A stretch of DNA of 64,000 nucleotides, from NCBI GenBank assembly GCA_021234155.1, contig JAJEKV010000092.1:3790561-3854560 (forward strand), in the 5' to 3' direction. This document shows positions 35,301-45,907 of this stretch, piece after piece. This DNA is from Isoetes taiwanensis. Taxonomy: Eukaryota; Streptophyta; Lycopodiopsida; Isoetales; Isoetaceae. Below the pieces are notes generated by a model. The model made no database searches, was not told the origin of the DNA, and saw only the letters and a program-made list of their open reading frames with translations. Numbering within the stretch: the stretch's first letter is position 1; each line of letters starts with the position of its first letter. The translations under genes were made by a program, and so were the position numbers.

Positions 35301-37967
35301 GCTTCAGTGATTCTTCAGGCAGTTTTGTGCCTGACATACTACTAACTATTATAGTTTCAGCAAACTATAGGCTGCCATGCTATAGTTGGACTGTTTTATG
35401 CAGCCATGAGGTTTAGAGTGTTAATCCAGCAAGATATATGAGTTTTGGACTGTTATTGAACTGTTACTTCAGCAAACATATGTTGCCACGAGGTTTAGAC
35501 TGCTGTTATGCCATGCTACATGTTCCTTCCGCTCTTTGTTCCCTTTCATTGCAGATGCATAGCAACACGTTGTGGTGCAACTATGAATAGGCTTTAGACT
35601 ATGGAAGTGAACTATGGAAGTAGAGACCCACTGTTTTTTCATTCATTAAGAGTTCATAAACAGTGTCCATAACTGAACTTTTTTCTCTCTCAAATTTCTT
35701 TATCAATGGGACCTTCTGCATATCAGCAGTAGCATAAATACTTGACATGAGCACGTGCGCAGAATCGCAATGGCCATCCAAAAGACAATGTGCTCAAAGC
35801 AGCGCCTCCCCATTTGGATATCCCCATGCATTTTACAGGAGTTTAACAGGCTCCTTGCCCATTTCTATCACGTCTTTCCAATCCATCATATTTAAAGAAA
35901 ATCAGGGCTTATCAGATGCATGGCAATCAGTAACAAAGAAGGCATTATGGATCAGGCACTTCTTTTCTTTCGAGGGCCTACGTTCACACTATCTACCTGC
36001 CTTGGTTCTTCTTTAAGAATGAAAAATGAAGTGCCTGCCTTGGACACACTCTCTTTTCCTTTGAAGCTGCTGCAAAAGTTCGTGGATCACTAAACAGGTG
36101 GCGATATCTTCCTATTATTATGTGATAAGCAGGGCAGACAATATTAAATGCTCCTAAGTCCAAATCACGCAATAGACGTTTCCTGTTCTCACGATTATTT
36201 GGTCTCAGATCTTCAGCTGGTGATAGGACACCCTAAATTGTACCAAGAGATTGATATCTAAGTAGCCAGGTCTTATATTAAAACAATGAAGCTGAACTAT
36301 TTAGCTGTTTTAGAGAACCAGCATGCCCAACCTTGATCAGCCAAGGTTTTGAAGAAATATATGCTATCATTTGGCCCTCTTGCATGTTGCCAAAATGGCA
36401 TACCTTGAGCATAAGGCCACTTCAAGCAGTAAGAGTTTAGCATTAAATTCAGCAAGTAAAATGTGGTGCCGCATTTATGGTATTCTAAACAAGAGAGCCT
36501 TTCTAGTTGAATCTGTTTATCAACCTGCAAATCAATCCCCAAATCTGTGACCAGCATGAAAAAAAAAAACAGCTTAACATGGACGTCATACATATTTTTG
36601 CTTATTTGGTGACGCTAACTCTCTTTTACATTGAAAATACAGTTCCAAGATTGGGGCTCCATGCCAACGGATGATATGATTCAAGATATACTGGATAAAG
36701 GGGGATATGAAGTTTTTAAAAAGAAAATGGTATCAAAAGGCTTTGTCCCAAAAAAGGTCAGTCATTTGGATTAAAAATCCATGTTTTAGGAATTGTTGTG
36801 CTCCTACATTTGGTGTATTACTAACAATGTTTCAGAAATTATTCTAGAAATCTATGTGTTAGAAAATTTTGTGCTATCCTTCATTGTATATTCTGAATTT
36901 TTGTGTTTCTTTATTTCAGCATAAAGCTCTCGATTATGTTAAGGGGAAAAGTCCTGGGATAATCTTCAAGGCGAAGTCAAAGAAAGGGACTGAAATTAAG
37001 ACTGTAAGTGTTCGTTATAAAATTGCAACTTAAATATAGTTAGTTCAATGCAAGAATGCAAATACTTATGTAGTGAACATCATTTAGCTTTGCGTAGTAA
37101 CTATTTAAATTAATAGCGATTGGTATTATGTTTGGGAATATTCACAGTGTTATGGTATTTTGCAGTCGAAGGTCTGCTATGTTGATAGTGATTCTGACAA
37201 GGAAGAGGTAAAACAAGTTCATGCCTGTCTAGTCATTTCCTTATCAAAGAACTTGGATTTTTTTCTATTTGTAATGGAAGCGTAGGGAGATTGTAACAGG
37301 CCAGACATGCAGTAAACACATTGATTCATTGTTTTTCCAGTCGGATTCATGACCATTTGCTAAAATAGTCCCTATTCCTCTATTAAATCCCTTGCTCGGT
37401 GTTGCACCTGTATGAACAGTATCAGCAGCAGAGTTAGACCAGTTATGAACAATATCAGTAGCAGAGTTAGACCAGTTATGAACAATATGAATTACCCACA
37501 ATTTTTCATGCAAAGGTACGTTTACAGATTAAATATATTAGCCGCCAAGGCCTAAGCTCCAGTGAGGAATATCTGCCATGGCGATGATCGACGCGATACT
37601 AAGAGCCATTCCAACCTTGATTGCATGGACCATTCTTCTTGGATCAGACATGGCAGTTTCATGGAGCTTGTTAAGAACACCAACATTGGGGCAGGAGCAC
37701 AGTTTCTTCACCACCACCATCTTTTTTTTCTTACCTTGCTGCTCAGTTTGCTTCTCATTCTGCTGCTCAGTTTGCTTCTCATTCTGCTGCCTAGTTTGCT
37801 TCTAGTTCACACATTAATTTCCTTGTCTCTAGATTTGAGAGATCTAATATTATGAATGTGGCTAACAGGAGAAGAATGGAGAATGCAGCCGAGAGAAGAA
37901 TGGTGTTGGTGAAGGCACCTGTGGCAGTCCACAACACGAAGACGACCATGGAGATGGAGATAATTAA
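32358..37967 (+). CDS. CACTA second protein, Transposase_24-like, 9 exons, 439 residues
   Basis: Exons: 32358-32415, 32512-32761, 32999-33257, 34749-34975, 35057-35243, 36643-36756, 36920-37003, 37166-37207, 37869-37967. All are GT-AG, and the total of 1320 nt is open to a TAA. Residues 20-190 are polar, with KxKGKGR basic stretches and a Ser/Glu/Asp-rich segment. Exons 4-5 (residues 190-327) hold KYIYEQFGDGLNEVDIIRFL, KKRWRHWRDNLRRN, DEQAWKRFVESCDKVYQRQK and RQQTGSGGLMA. These resemble the W-W, qW..lv and HTtGSkS blocks of Transposase_24 (Ptta/En/Spm) proteins. Exons 6-9 add EVFKKKMVSKGFVPKK and an acidic C-terminus. A DNA-binding accessory role like TNPA is inferred. Introns 3, 5 and 8 contain antisense foreign gene pieces. 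Confidence 0.75.
33408..34716 (-). pseudogene. Long coiled-coil ORF captured in intron 3, antisense
   Basis: An uninterrupted frame of about 436 codons from just after a stop at 34717 to 33408. About 380 residues are Glu/Lys/Gln/Leu-rich with heptad spacing and recurring phrases (SKVHELEKDL / SRIHELEDAF, NLQQIHNLQDENKSL / NLEQITSMKRELQ), so internal duplication of roughly 170 residues is likely. The style is that of plant kinesin-like, myosin-like or CIP1/TSA1-type coiled-coil proteins; I cannot assign one. Neither end looks natural: the C-terminal 45 residues are compositionally different, and a weak acceptor-like AATAG lies at the upstream stop. It fills nearly all of intron 3 of the plus-strand element gene. 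Confidence 0.6.
35599..36593 (-). pseudogene. Unrecognised multi-exon gene fragment in intron 5, antisense
   Basis: Minus-strand blocks look coding. One follows a T-run and CACAG acceptor at about 36546 and reads DKQIQLERLSCLEYHKCGTT, then FYLLNLMLNSYCLKWPYAQG and MPFWQHA. A second (about 36232-36055) reads GVLSPAEDLRPNNRENRKRL, then FNIVCPAYHIIIGRYRHLFS. A third is the 60-codon frame at 35781-35599. I do not recognise the family. The pieces run antisense to the host element gene, in one of its introns, like the other captured fragments. Confidence 0.45.
37371..37720 (-). pseudogene. ALMT (aluminium-activated malate transporter) fragment in intron 8
   Basis: ALMT proteins are plant anion channels with six N-terminal membrane helices. 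The minus strand has LHETAMSDPRRMVHAIKVGM and ALSIASII (37660-37590), the conserved start of helix 1 (DPRRxxHxxKVGxALxxxS). After a gap and an acceptor-like CATACAG, GATPSKGFNRGIGTILA (about 37414-37371) matches the GATLSKGLNRGxGT block between helices 3 and 4. The part between is missing and replaced by a 33-bp minisatellite. It runs antisense to the element gene whose intron 8 contains it. Confidence 0.75.
37411..37490. repeat. 33-bp tandem repeat, about 2.4 copies
   Basis: TATGAACAGTATCAGCAGCA plus GAGTTAGACCAGT starts at 37411, 37444 and 37477. It lies between the two ALMT-like blocks. Confidence 0.9.
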
Positions 37968-38189
37968 AATATTGCCTTCATTTTACAACTTATTTCTTTC
38001 AGCATGTCATTTCTGCCATGAGCATTTATTTAAACTGCCATGAGCATTTGTTAAAACTTTTAGAACTTATTTCTTTCAGCGTGTCATTTCTGCCATGAGC
38101 ATTTTTTTAAATTGCCATGAGCATTTGTTAAAACTTTATCATTATGAAGTAAACAAATGGTTTTCTTGTCATAAACTTTGTTGTTTATT

Positions 38190-38730
38190 TTATTACTAGA
38201 TAGATGCCTATTTTGACACAAGGCTTCACTCACTATTTGACGCAAAGTACAAAACTTTGAACCTTAAAATTCGTTGCATACTTTGATAAGACGACACAAT
38301 GGTCGATGCAAAGGTGCACAATTTGAGCCTTAGAATTTGTTGTAATTTGAATAAATAAACTAAATCATGGTTGTCATTAGCTTGTCACAATTATGTTGAA
38401 ATGTCTCTTGCTATTCCTCAAGTACTTACTACAATTTTGTTCCTATAATGCCAATAGACTTGATAATATATTGGTAATAAGCTTGTTACAATGTCTATAA
38501 TAATATCAATGCCATCTTGACTCTTTGTCGTTGCAATGTTGCTTTAATTGTGTTAGAAATTTCCTTTGCGTCTAAGATTTTGACAGCTAAACATGCCACA
38601 ATCTTGTCATAATAGTTGACGCTACGGTGACAACTTTGTGGCAAATGAATATGGCAGCATAGTGACAAAAATGTAACAATATCTGGAGTTTAAACGATCC
38701 CATTTGTGTCAACAATTTTGATGTAACACC
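38190..38730. promoter_or_regulatory. CACTA right subterminal repeat region
   Basis: Many copies in both orientations of motifs such as TTGTCATAA, TTTGACACAAG, TTGTCACAAT, GTGACAACTTTGTGGC, GTGACAAAAATG and TGTGTCAACA, mirroring the left subterminal array. Confidence 0.7.
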
Positions 38731-38749
38731 TGACGATATGAGCACCTTT

Positions 38750-38760
38750 CTCTTGTAGTG
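38750..38760 (-). repeat. CACTA right terminal inverted repeat
   Basis: CTCTTGTAGTG, followed by AAA, the same triplet that precedes the left end. Confidence 0.93.
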
Positions 38761-38768
38761 AAAGATAC

Positions 38769-38999
38769 CTCATGTTGATACTCTGCAAAAGATGACACTA
38801 AATTGTCAAAATGGATGTCAAGCTGTTGTGAGCACTTGGAATCTTTGGATAGATCGAGGCACGACAAAGCCACAAAAAATGATCTATAGACTGTTTCTGC
38901 TTCATAATCCTGCACAAATGTAAAAGTAGTGCTTCTGGCATATATTGATAGCAAGAAACACATGGCAATTAACATGATCAAGCCAAGCCTTTGACACAT
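38769..38999 (-). pseudogene. Exon flanking the CACTA insertion, possibly SPF30-like N-terminus
   Basis: An open minus-strand frame ends ...DNLVSSFAEYQHE and is followed by a GTATCT donor at 38768; the transposon begins eight bases further on. The final block resembles the EELASNLxxYKxQL start of SPF30-like proteins, and the Tudor part of such a gene lies on the same strand at the other end of the transposon. The upstream portion (LGLIMLIAMCFLLSIYA) looks hydrophobic and is not expected for SPF30, so it may be intron. Tentative. Confidence 0.4.
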
Positions 39000-40299
39000 T
39001 TTTCCAACGTCCAGAAAGCCTCACATGAGCAAAGCCTAGCTCGAATTCGGATTATATTCCCTGAAAAGAGCCAGAGATATGTACTTGCAATTGTGCTTCA
39101 GATTTTGCTTCCCCTACTTCTGCTTATGCTTCTGCTGCCCCTGGCTCTGCTTGTCGCCAAAAATGCAAATTGCATTCACCTACCAATCAATCCTTACCTT
39201 TTATCTGTCACAACCCCCAAAAAACGTTTGTCGTCTATCTGTCACAAACCCCTAAACAATCACAAGCAATCGCAACCGTCTACCTGTCACAAACATCACA
39301 AAAACCCTAACTAATCCCAGACAATCGCAACCGCATAATTGAAATATTTTATGGGATAGTATATTCAAACCAAATCAAGGCCTTCTATATGTCACTCCAC
39401 CCTCCAACAAGAGGGTTGCCCGCAAAAAGAGACTGTATATTATCAATGATATATCTATAGGTATATCGGATGGGGGGCATCGCCTTTAGGTGTATATAGA
39501 CACAAATCCTGGCCCTCCAAATCTTGAAGTGGCAAAATTATGGCCCTCGGATTTGATGGGGCCATGCATGGGCATGCATGGGGGCATGCACCACATCTCA
39601 GCACCGTAGGATCAAAGAGAGAGATTAATCTTGGCCGTGGAAATTTGGTGGGAAATTGCTAAGAAGATGCAAAGACTTGCGCAATTAGTGCCTCTGATGA
39701 GGTGGCAGTTGTAATTAATTTGCTGCATTTTGCATAATTAATACACAACGTTTAGCATTTTTTATAGACGACGTGGCAGAAATCAATTGCGGGGCCACAA
39801 TTCGCCTATCTGATTTGGCCCTTCTCTCTCCGGCAACAGCTAGCCGCCATAGCCAAGCTTCTTGGAGTGAGGACTTATTTTTCAAGCGAAGACATGGATA
39901 TGGCCAGATTCGGGAAAAGGGCTCGGATTGGGAGGGCCGCATTTCCGGTGCCAATGTGGCATTATTCGCTCCGGCAGCCCATTTAGATTGCCGGATCCTA
40001 TTGCATGAGAAGCAAAACCTTTTCTTTCTTCTCGATCTTAAATTCTCTACTTCCAGATCGGTCTAGGGTTTTTTTCCGGACTTGATTCTGTCGTTTTAGC
40101 TCCTCAATCCATGCATTTCGATCCATATCCATGCACTTTGTGCTTCCCGAGAAAGCGCATATTTAGATCCCCCTCTTCGATGCAGCCATTTAAACAGTTG
40201 AACAGATCTTCTAACTATTTTGCTTCATCCTTTCTCGAATCGTGCAAAGGGCACAGTTTTTTTTTTTTTGTTCTGCCAATCAAGGCACTTAATCTTGGT
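39000..40299. other. No gene recognised; possible 5' leader of the AIL fragment
   Basis: AT-rich to 39.7 kb. From about 39770 to 40299 the composition becomes more mixed and pyrimidine-rich, with a T-run at 40257-40269, as in a plant 5' untranslated region. Confidence 0.4.
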
Positions 40300-40552
40300 A
40301 TGAGGAGCTCCAACAATTGGCTCGGTTTTTCTCTTTCGAACCACTTCGCTTTCGATGTGCCGGATCCGAGCCACACGCAATCATCCTCCATAACTGACCA
40401 CGGCATTGGTGGCACCATAAAAATGCCGGAATCGAGCATGGCTATGGACTGCTATGGGCAAGGTCCGTCTTCTTCCGACATGCCAGATATGGCCCTTCCT
40501 TCCGACAGCTCCCTTTGCATAATGGAGGCCATTAACCGGCAAAATCAAGCAG
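40300..40552 (+). pseudogene. AINTEGUMENTA-like AP2 factor, exon 1 only
   Basis: The frame begins MRSSNNWLGFSLSNHFAF. The NNWLGFSLS start is characteristic of AINTEGUMENTA-like/PLETHORA/BABY BOOM transcription factors, which use two AP2 domains to control meristem and embryo identity. The frame continues with Ser/Pro/Asp-rich sequence for about 84 codons and ends at CAAGCAG/GTCTG, an acceptable donor. No AP2 domain exon was found downstream; the next coding-like sequence (41104) belongs to a different family. It is therefore an isolated first exon, probably duplicated by a transposon. Confidence 0.6.
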
Positions 40553-41103
40553 GTCTGTTCTTACATTTTTTTTTCCTCCAACAAACAAGCACAACAACCT
40601 TTCATTCCGTTCAGTATGTTCTTCCCTGCCGCTGCAGCATGTAGCTCATAGAATACTCATAGCTTCATGATTTAAGCCTATTTTTACCACTTTGTGCTTG
40701 CGAACTGGAAGACCCAGAATTGTTGGAATGTGGAAGAATTAACTAAAAACCGACTACTGTGATGGGAATGAAAAAAATTCGTATTTTTAATTTTGTGGAA
40801 GCGTGTTCTTCGCAGATCATTGGCAGGCAAGCGGGTTCCAGCAACAGGCAGCGAATATGTATGCAACAGATTTGTCGAGATTGGCGGGGGGTGCTGTGTG
40901 TATGACTGCCTAATGTATGGCATCGGCCTGCCACATGCAGAATATATTGTTTTGTTAGCGAATTCTGAATTGATAGTGGGGATGTGGATGTGTCTGTCTC
41001 TTTGCAACTCATATTGTCTATATTGCAATTCGACCAGTAGTTGTAGAATTTTTGAATAAAGGTTTCATATTTTATCTTTATTTCTTTGTTTTCTTCATTG
41101 TAG

Positions 41104-41663
41104 TTAGAGAAAGAGAAGGAACTGAAGGATGCAGCTGAAAGGGAGAAGGAGCCTATCAAAGCTGTGTTACAGCTGCATGAATTGCACATATTATATGAAG
41201 ACATGTTGAAGAATGCAGAGAATCTCCTTGAGGGCATGCCCGAGTTGGAACCTTCACAAGGACAGAATGTTGATCCTGTTAATGTGCAGGCTGCAACTGC
41301 AATTGATGTGGCTATTCAGGAACAGCAGACTGAACTTAACCCAGCAGTTGCAGTTTGTACCAGAGACTATAGGGAAGATAACCTCACTTCAAAATTTGAA
41401 CCTTTCGAATAATCTAGTGAAGGTATCACTGTTCTATTTATTTAACTAGTTATATCTCATATAAATTCAGTCTATTAACCCTTGGCTTGGCAACAGCTTG
41501 TCCCTGATGCAATTGGCAGTCTGGTGAACCTTGTGGTTCTTGACCTACATTCAAATCACTTGAAGAGTTTGCCTGATTCATTAGGGCTTCTCATTTGCCG
41601 TCGTATTCTTGACATCTCAAGCAACCAGCTGCAGACGCTTCCAGAAAGCATTATGGGGTGCAG
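41104..41663 (+). pseudogene. PIRL-type leucine-rich-repeat gene fragment, frameshifted
   Basis: Plant intracellular Ras-group LRR (PIRL) proteins have a helical N-terminal region followed by LRRs. Exon 1 (acceptor TTGTAG at 41103) reads LEKEKELKDAAEREKEP and LHELHILYEDMLKNAENLLE. Near 41360 the frame shifts to FVPETIGKITSLQNLNLSNN, the first LRR, ending at LVK before a GTATCA donor. After a 73-bp intron, 41497-41663 carries [32 protein letters not shown] and [16 protein letters not shown]. The frameshift and lack of further LRRs make it a pseudogene with retained intron. Confidence 0.72.
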
Positions 41664-42005
41664 GTATATTGCTAATAACTTTAGTAAATTCAGAAATTCT
41701 GCTCTATTTCTCCAACCTCCTTTGAAGCATATTTGCGGCTACTGACTGAACCTCCATTGTAGCTTATGGTATATAATCTGCTCTGTCTCTCCATTGTTCT
41801 GCCTTTCTGATCTGTTGTATTTTAAAGCTTGTTGTATTCTTACAACTGAATTCCATGTTATTATTTATACAGGGTTTAAAACGTTGGCTGCAGATATTGC
41901 GAGGACAGGCGTCACCACATGGCATGATAAGATAGCCACAAACATGTAACGTTATTATTCTGCAAATAAATGTTATGTTCTATAACAGCTGGAAATAAAA
42001 TGTAG
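41664..42005. other. No gene recognised
   Basis: Downstream of the PIRL fragment. A short exon-like stretch near 41875-41950 follows a TTATACAG acceptor but has no recognised family. Confidence 0.4.
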
Positions 42006-42512
42006 ATGTAGGGGAGGCTGTTCGTTGGCGGCGCACTTAAGCTCAGAATTGTAATGCCAGCCATGACATCTCAATTTTGCTCCTTATTTTTATTTAGCCT
42101 GCTCTGTCCTAGCTTTCTCTTCTTCTACAGACTTAATCCAACCATCACTAGTGAGGGCCTAGCTCAGGCTGCATTTCCGCTACAAAATTGATATGGCATG
42201 ATGACTGAAAGGGAGGGTGTCCACTGGCTGCACACTTTAAGCGCAGGAAAATGGCAGCCATGTATACATCTCAATGGCTATGCATACCACATGTGTCTCT
42301 CTCCCATCTTTCCTTATTTTCCTAACTGCGTCAATTAGTAACCTCTCCCCTTTCTTTATCTTGCTTGCCCTGCCTTTTCCTGTCTGCTTTTTGCTCCTTA
42401 ACTGGTTTTTGCCTGCTCTTTCCTAGCTTTGTCCCTTTTTGCAGCCTTAATCCAACCTAATGATAATGCTTATTCCCTAACTCAGGCAGCATTTGCGCTA
42501 CAAAATTGATGC
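42006..42512. repeat. Old direct duplication, two diverged units of about 190-300 bp
   Basis: GGGGAGGCTGTTCGTTGGC...GCCTGCTCTGTCCTAGCTTT...CTTAATCCAACC...GCTACAAAATTGAT at 42010-42191 is echoed by GGGAGGGTGTCCACTGGCTG...GCCTGCTCTTTCCTAGCTTT...CTTAATCCAACC...GCTACAAAATTGAT at 42211-42511. Order is the same; the second unit has extra sequence inside. Confidence 0.75.
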
Positions 42513-43839
42513 ATAAGTTAATGTAACAAAATTTGAGAAGTACCAAATTTTAACTTGATAAAGATAGAAGACATATCTCTTGGAGATGCACATGGCTTGG
42601 ACCAGTTCCATCAGTCAGTCGCAATTTGGAATATGTTATGGCAATGCACAAGGTCAAGTGGAAAAAGAAAGAGAGAACTTTCATCGAGCTATGGGCACAC
42701 TGGCAAGTCTAAAGCAAGTAGCTCGGTATTGATAAGTGAGCATACCATAGTTAAGATGCAGCCCCCATTAGTGGAACAACAGAGAGAGCTTTCTCTTTGT
42801 TATTCACATTTTATTATATTATGGACAAGAGAATTCAATGGTTACAAATCCAGGTGAAGCTTATGAATACCCAGGCGCAAAAGGAATCATAAGCATGCTA
42901 TTCGTGTGCAATGGCTAGATTGTCTCATGCAAAATGCATAACATGGTTAGTTTGTAACACTGGAATACCTTCTCTTAATCAGGTTGCGGAACCTTTTACA
43001 CATGGGAGCGCCGTTAGAAGATGCTAGACATTTGACCCGATGCTATGATCGTTTACGCCAAGAATGCTAAAGATCTGTCCAGAGGCTCATGTTTTAGAGT
43101 CATTTGTTAGAATCATTTTAGGGTTTAATTCCCTGAGGCTATTCGAAAGTTGTATATATAGTATGTTGACAACATAATCTTCAAGAACCAAGAAGAGATA
43201 GGACTCCAAATGGGCTTTGCACTACATTAACTTCTTGGATTTGCACTTTGTGTTAACGAGGATTTGTGGCCAATTCAAGTCAACGTGATTTTTGTTTCAA
43301 GAACTGCTGTTTTGAACTAGTTTGATAGAAGGATTACATATTTTGTATTACACATGATGTATGGGTATGAGGCCAAAGGTAAATTAGAAATTGATTGCAC
43401 ATGGAAGGTACATGGGTATGAGGTCTAACAGTTGTGATAGATAGAAACCTAATGTTTTCTTTGTCTAAGCTTGCAAGGGTTTTACAGAAATGAGCAGTCA
43501 TTTTGCCTTATTCTGCCTATTGAAAAGCATTCATGTGCAGAATTCACATAGTTTAAAACAAATGTAAACATTACCAAATGTCATTTTTCCCACTACTGAT
43601 GATGTACTATTAATATTAGTAGAGCTTTCACATTGCTGAGAGGGTACAGTTTGAGACCATGCATTCTCCCTTAATGAAACCTAAGAAAACAAAATCTAAA
43701 GAATCTAAAGTGAACATTCATTGGCTTGGGAAAAATCTAGAAAAATATGTTGAAGATCTACTGATGGTTAAGACAATATGGGGAGTCTAATATGATATAA
43801 GGTAAAATACTGAGGAATCGAAAATAGACTTAAAGAAAT
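42513..43839. other. No gene recognised
   Basis: A 100-codon plus-strand frame at 42555-42857 has ordinary composition but no motif I know. The remainder is AT-rich. Confidence 0.4.
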
Positions 43840-44240
43840 CATGGGCACTCTATGAGAATCTTTAAAGAGTATCATGTGATCTCTTGATAATTCTATAGTA
43901 ACCTTCGTATAAAAACTCTATCATATCATGCTAAATTTTATGCAATGTCATAGAGGAAAAAGTCACGTTCATCTATACGAAACGTCGATGAGGGAATCTA
44001 GGAGAATCTTTATAGAATCTTAGGGAATCCAGAGGAATATCATGAGAATCTTAGAGAATCTATGGGAATCCCAAGAGAGCATCTAATGGTTCAAGAGAGA
44101 ATCTTTGAGAATTTAAGGGAATCTAAGTGAATCTTGATAAAATCTTTAAGAACGTAGAGGAATCTAGGGGAATCTTCCTAGGATCTTAGAATCTAAAAGA
44201 ATCTTGGGCTCATCTTCAAAAATCTAGGGAAATCTTTCAC
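43840..44240. repeat. Degenerate GAATCT-rich array
   Basis: More than twenty copies of AATCT, mostly (A/G)GAATCT, are spaced irregularly at about 10-25 bp, always on the plus strand. Typical phrases are AGAGAATCT, GGGAATCT and AAGAATCT. It reads as a decayed short satellite or expanded minisatellite. Confidence 0.8.
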
Positions 44241-45710
44241 GATGGGTGTGTTTTTGAAGGGTCGTCTTCATGCAGTCCCTCATATTACAAACACTTGTAT
44301 TATATATGTTGTGATAGTATATATTGTTAAATGTATATCTACACATATATAATCGAGTCTCTACTTTTTCTTTTTTTTTTTGTTCTCCACTTTATTTTTT
44401 CTCCGCCGCCTTTGTTAAGACTGTGGCAATGACACGTATTCTTGCATTTTTTCTTAATATTGAGCTCTAGATGCCTGCCGAACGCGTGTTTCTGATAAGA
44501 TCTTCAAAATCAAGATTCACCATCTCTGCTGCACTCTTTCGGGCAGGCTGAAGCCAGAAATAGGGTTGTTTTCTATTTGGGCTCTGGCTATGGCAAATTC
44601 CAGTCATGGCAATCCCTAATATGGCATCGGAGATGGATTAGAGCTGACTTTTTGTATAGATCTTGGTCTTCCCTCTGTCAGATGTGTTAATCACTGATTC
44701 TGCCAGAGATGCTTTAATCGTTGATTCTGTCAAATATCTTTAATAATTGTTACTTGGACATGGCAGTTTTGCAGATGAACAGAGCTTGACATCTCTTTAC
44801 GGTGGCAACAAATCGTGGAAGGTAAATCTATTGCAGGATAAAATTTGTTGCGGATAGTATGAGGCTGAAGTAGGACAATTTTTGCGGATCAATCTTACAC
44901 CTTCTTTGAATTTCTCTAGGGATAAATAAAGTTAGATTGCTTGAGTTTCTCAATTCACTAAGAATGTAGGCAACTTCATATAAGGTTGTAAGTAGCTTTA
45001 TATCAGGTATGTCGCATTATTTTGAATTTGGTGCTCTGCATTGGACTTTATAATTGTGGGGTCTCTTGCTGCAACTGTTGGAAGGATGGCATCGAGCATT
45101 GGCCATGGGAATAGCTTTGGAACTCCCCAGAAATCTCAAATTAGGTCTGGAATTGGTCAAAATTAGACTAGATGTGGTTGTTTGGGCATAATTTGATGCT
45201 CTTGGGCAGAGTTGTAGAGAACTTAGAAGCCTGGATTCGAATTTCTAGCAGGCAAAAAATGATATCTTCTGAAGCTTACTGAAATTCATGGAAAGGCCAA
45301 TATATTGTATTTCTGGAGCTAAGAGCCCGGTTTCAACTAGCCCGAGAAGCATGTCGATGGTCCAGCCAGATGCCAGCTATCTGTATCCTTAAGTAGATGT
45401 ATACTGGCTTTTGGCCCAATTTTGCCTCTATCCTAATTTCCAGCATAAGTTCTGGCATCCAAATTTTCTATATGGAGCTAGATTTTGCCAAGGATTATCA
45501 GTTTTAATTATGGTGAAGTTTTGGGGAGCCGTGAGAACCATATTTGAAGACAATGAAGAATTGTTGATTGGTAATCAAACAAGAGGTAGGAAAAATGCCA
45601 AGTAAAATTCATGTTACGCCATAGCCAAGTCCGGCTTCTTCTTATGCTTTGTAGGTCAGTGTTGGTAAGTTGGCGACTTAACAAATCGATTTGGCTTTGC
45701 TTTTCTTTGA
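44241..45710. other. No gene recognised
   Basis: AT-rich with only short frames. Confidence 0.4.
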
Positions 45711-45721
45711 TATTTGTCTAC

Positions 45722-45907
45722 AGAATGTTTTTACAGTTTAGGATCTCAAATGAAGAGAAGTGCCCTAACATCATTGTCTTCCTCAGAGGTTTCGAAATTA
45801 AAACAGGGAGTATCTGTTTGCAATTTTACATACAAGGTTGCAGTTGCTCATGAACGAGGTCAGAGGCACATCAAAATAATTGTTGGATCTTGTGATCAAC
45901 TTGATAA
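45722..45907 (+). other. Candidate isolated exon, family unknown
   Basis: TTTGTCTACAG precedes an open stretch reading CFYSLGSQMKRSALTSLSSS, then EVSKLKQGVSVCNFTYKVAV and HIKIIVGSCDQLD, ending at a GATAA/GTAAGA donor. Splice signals on both sides and protein-like composition suggest a captured or isolated exon. I do not recognise it. Confidence 0.35.

Noticed and set aside
37855-37970. Minus-strand hydrophobic frame taken as more ALMT sequence
   Set aside because: The plus strand here forms the last exon of the 439-residue CACTA protein (acceptor, correct phase, stop), which explains the open frame better.
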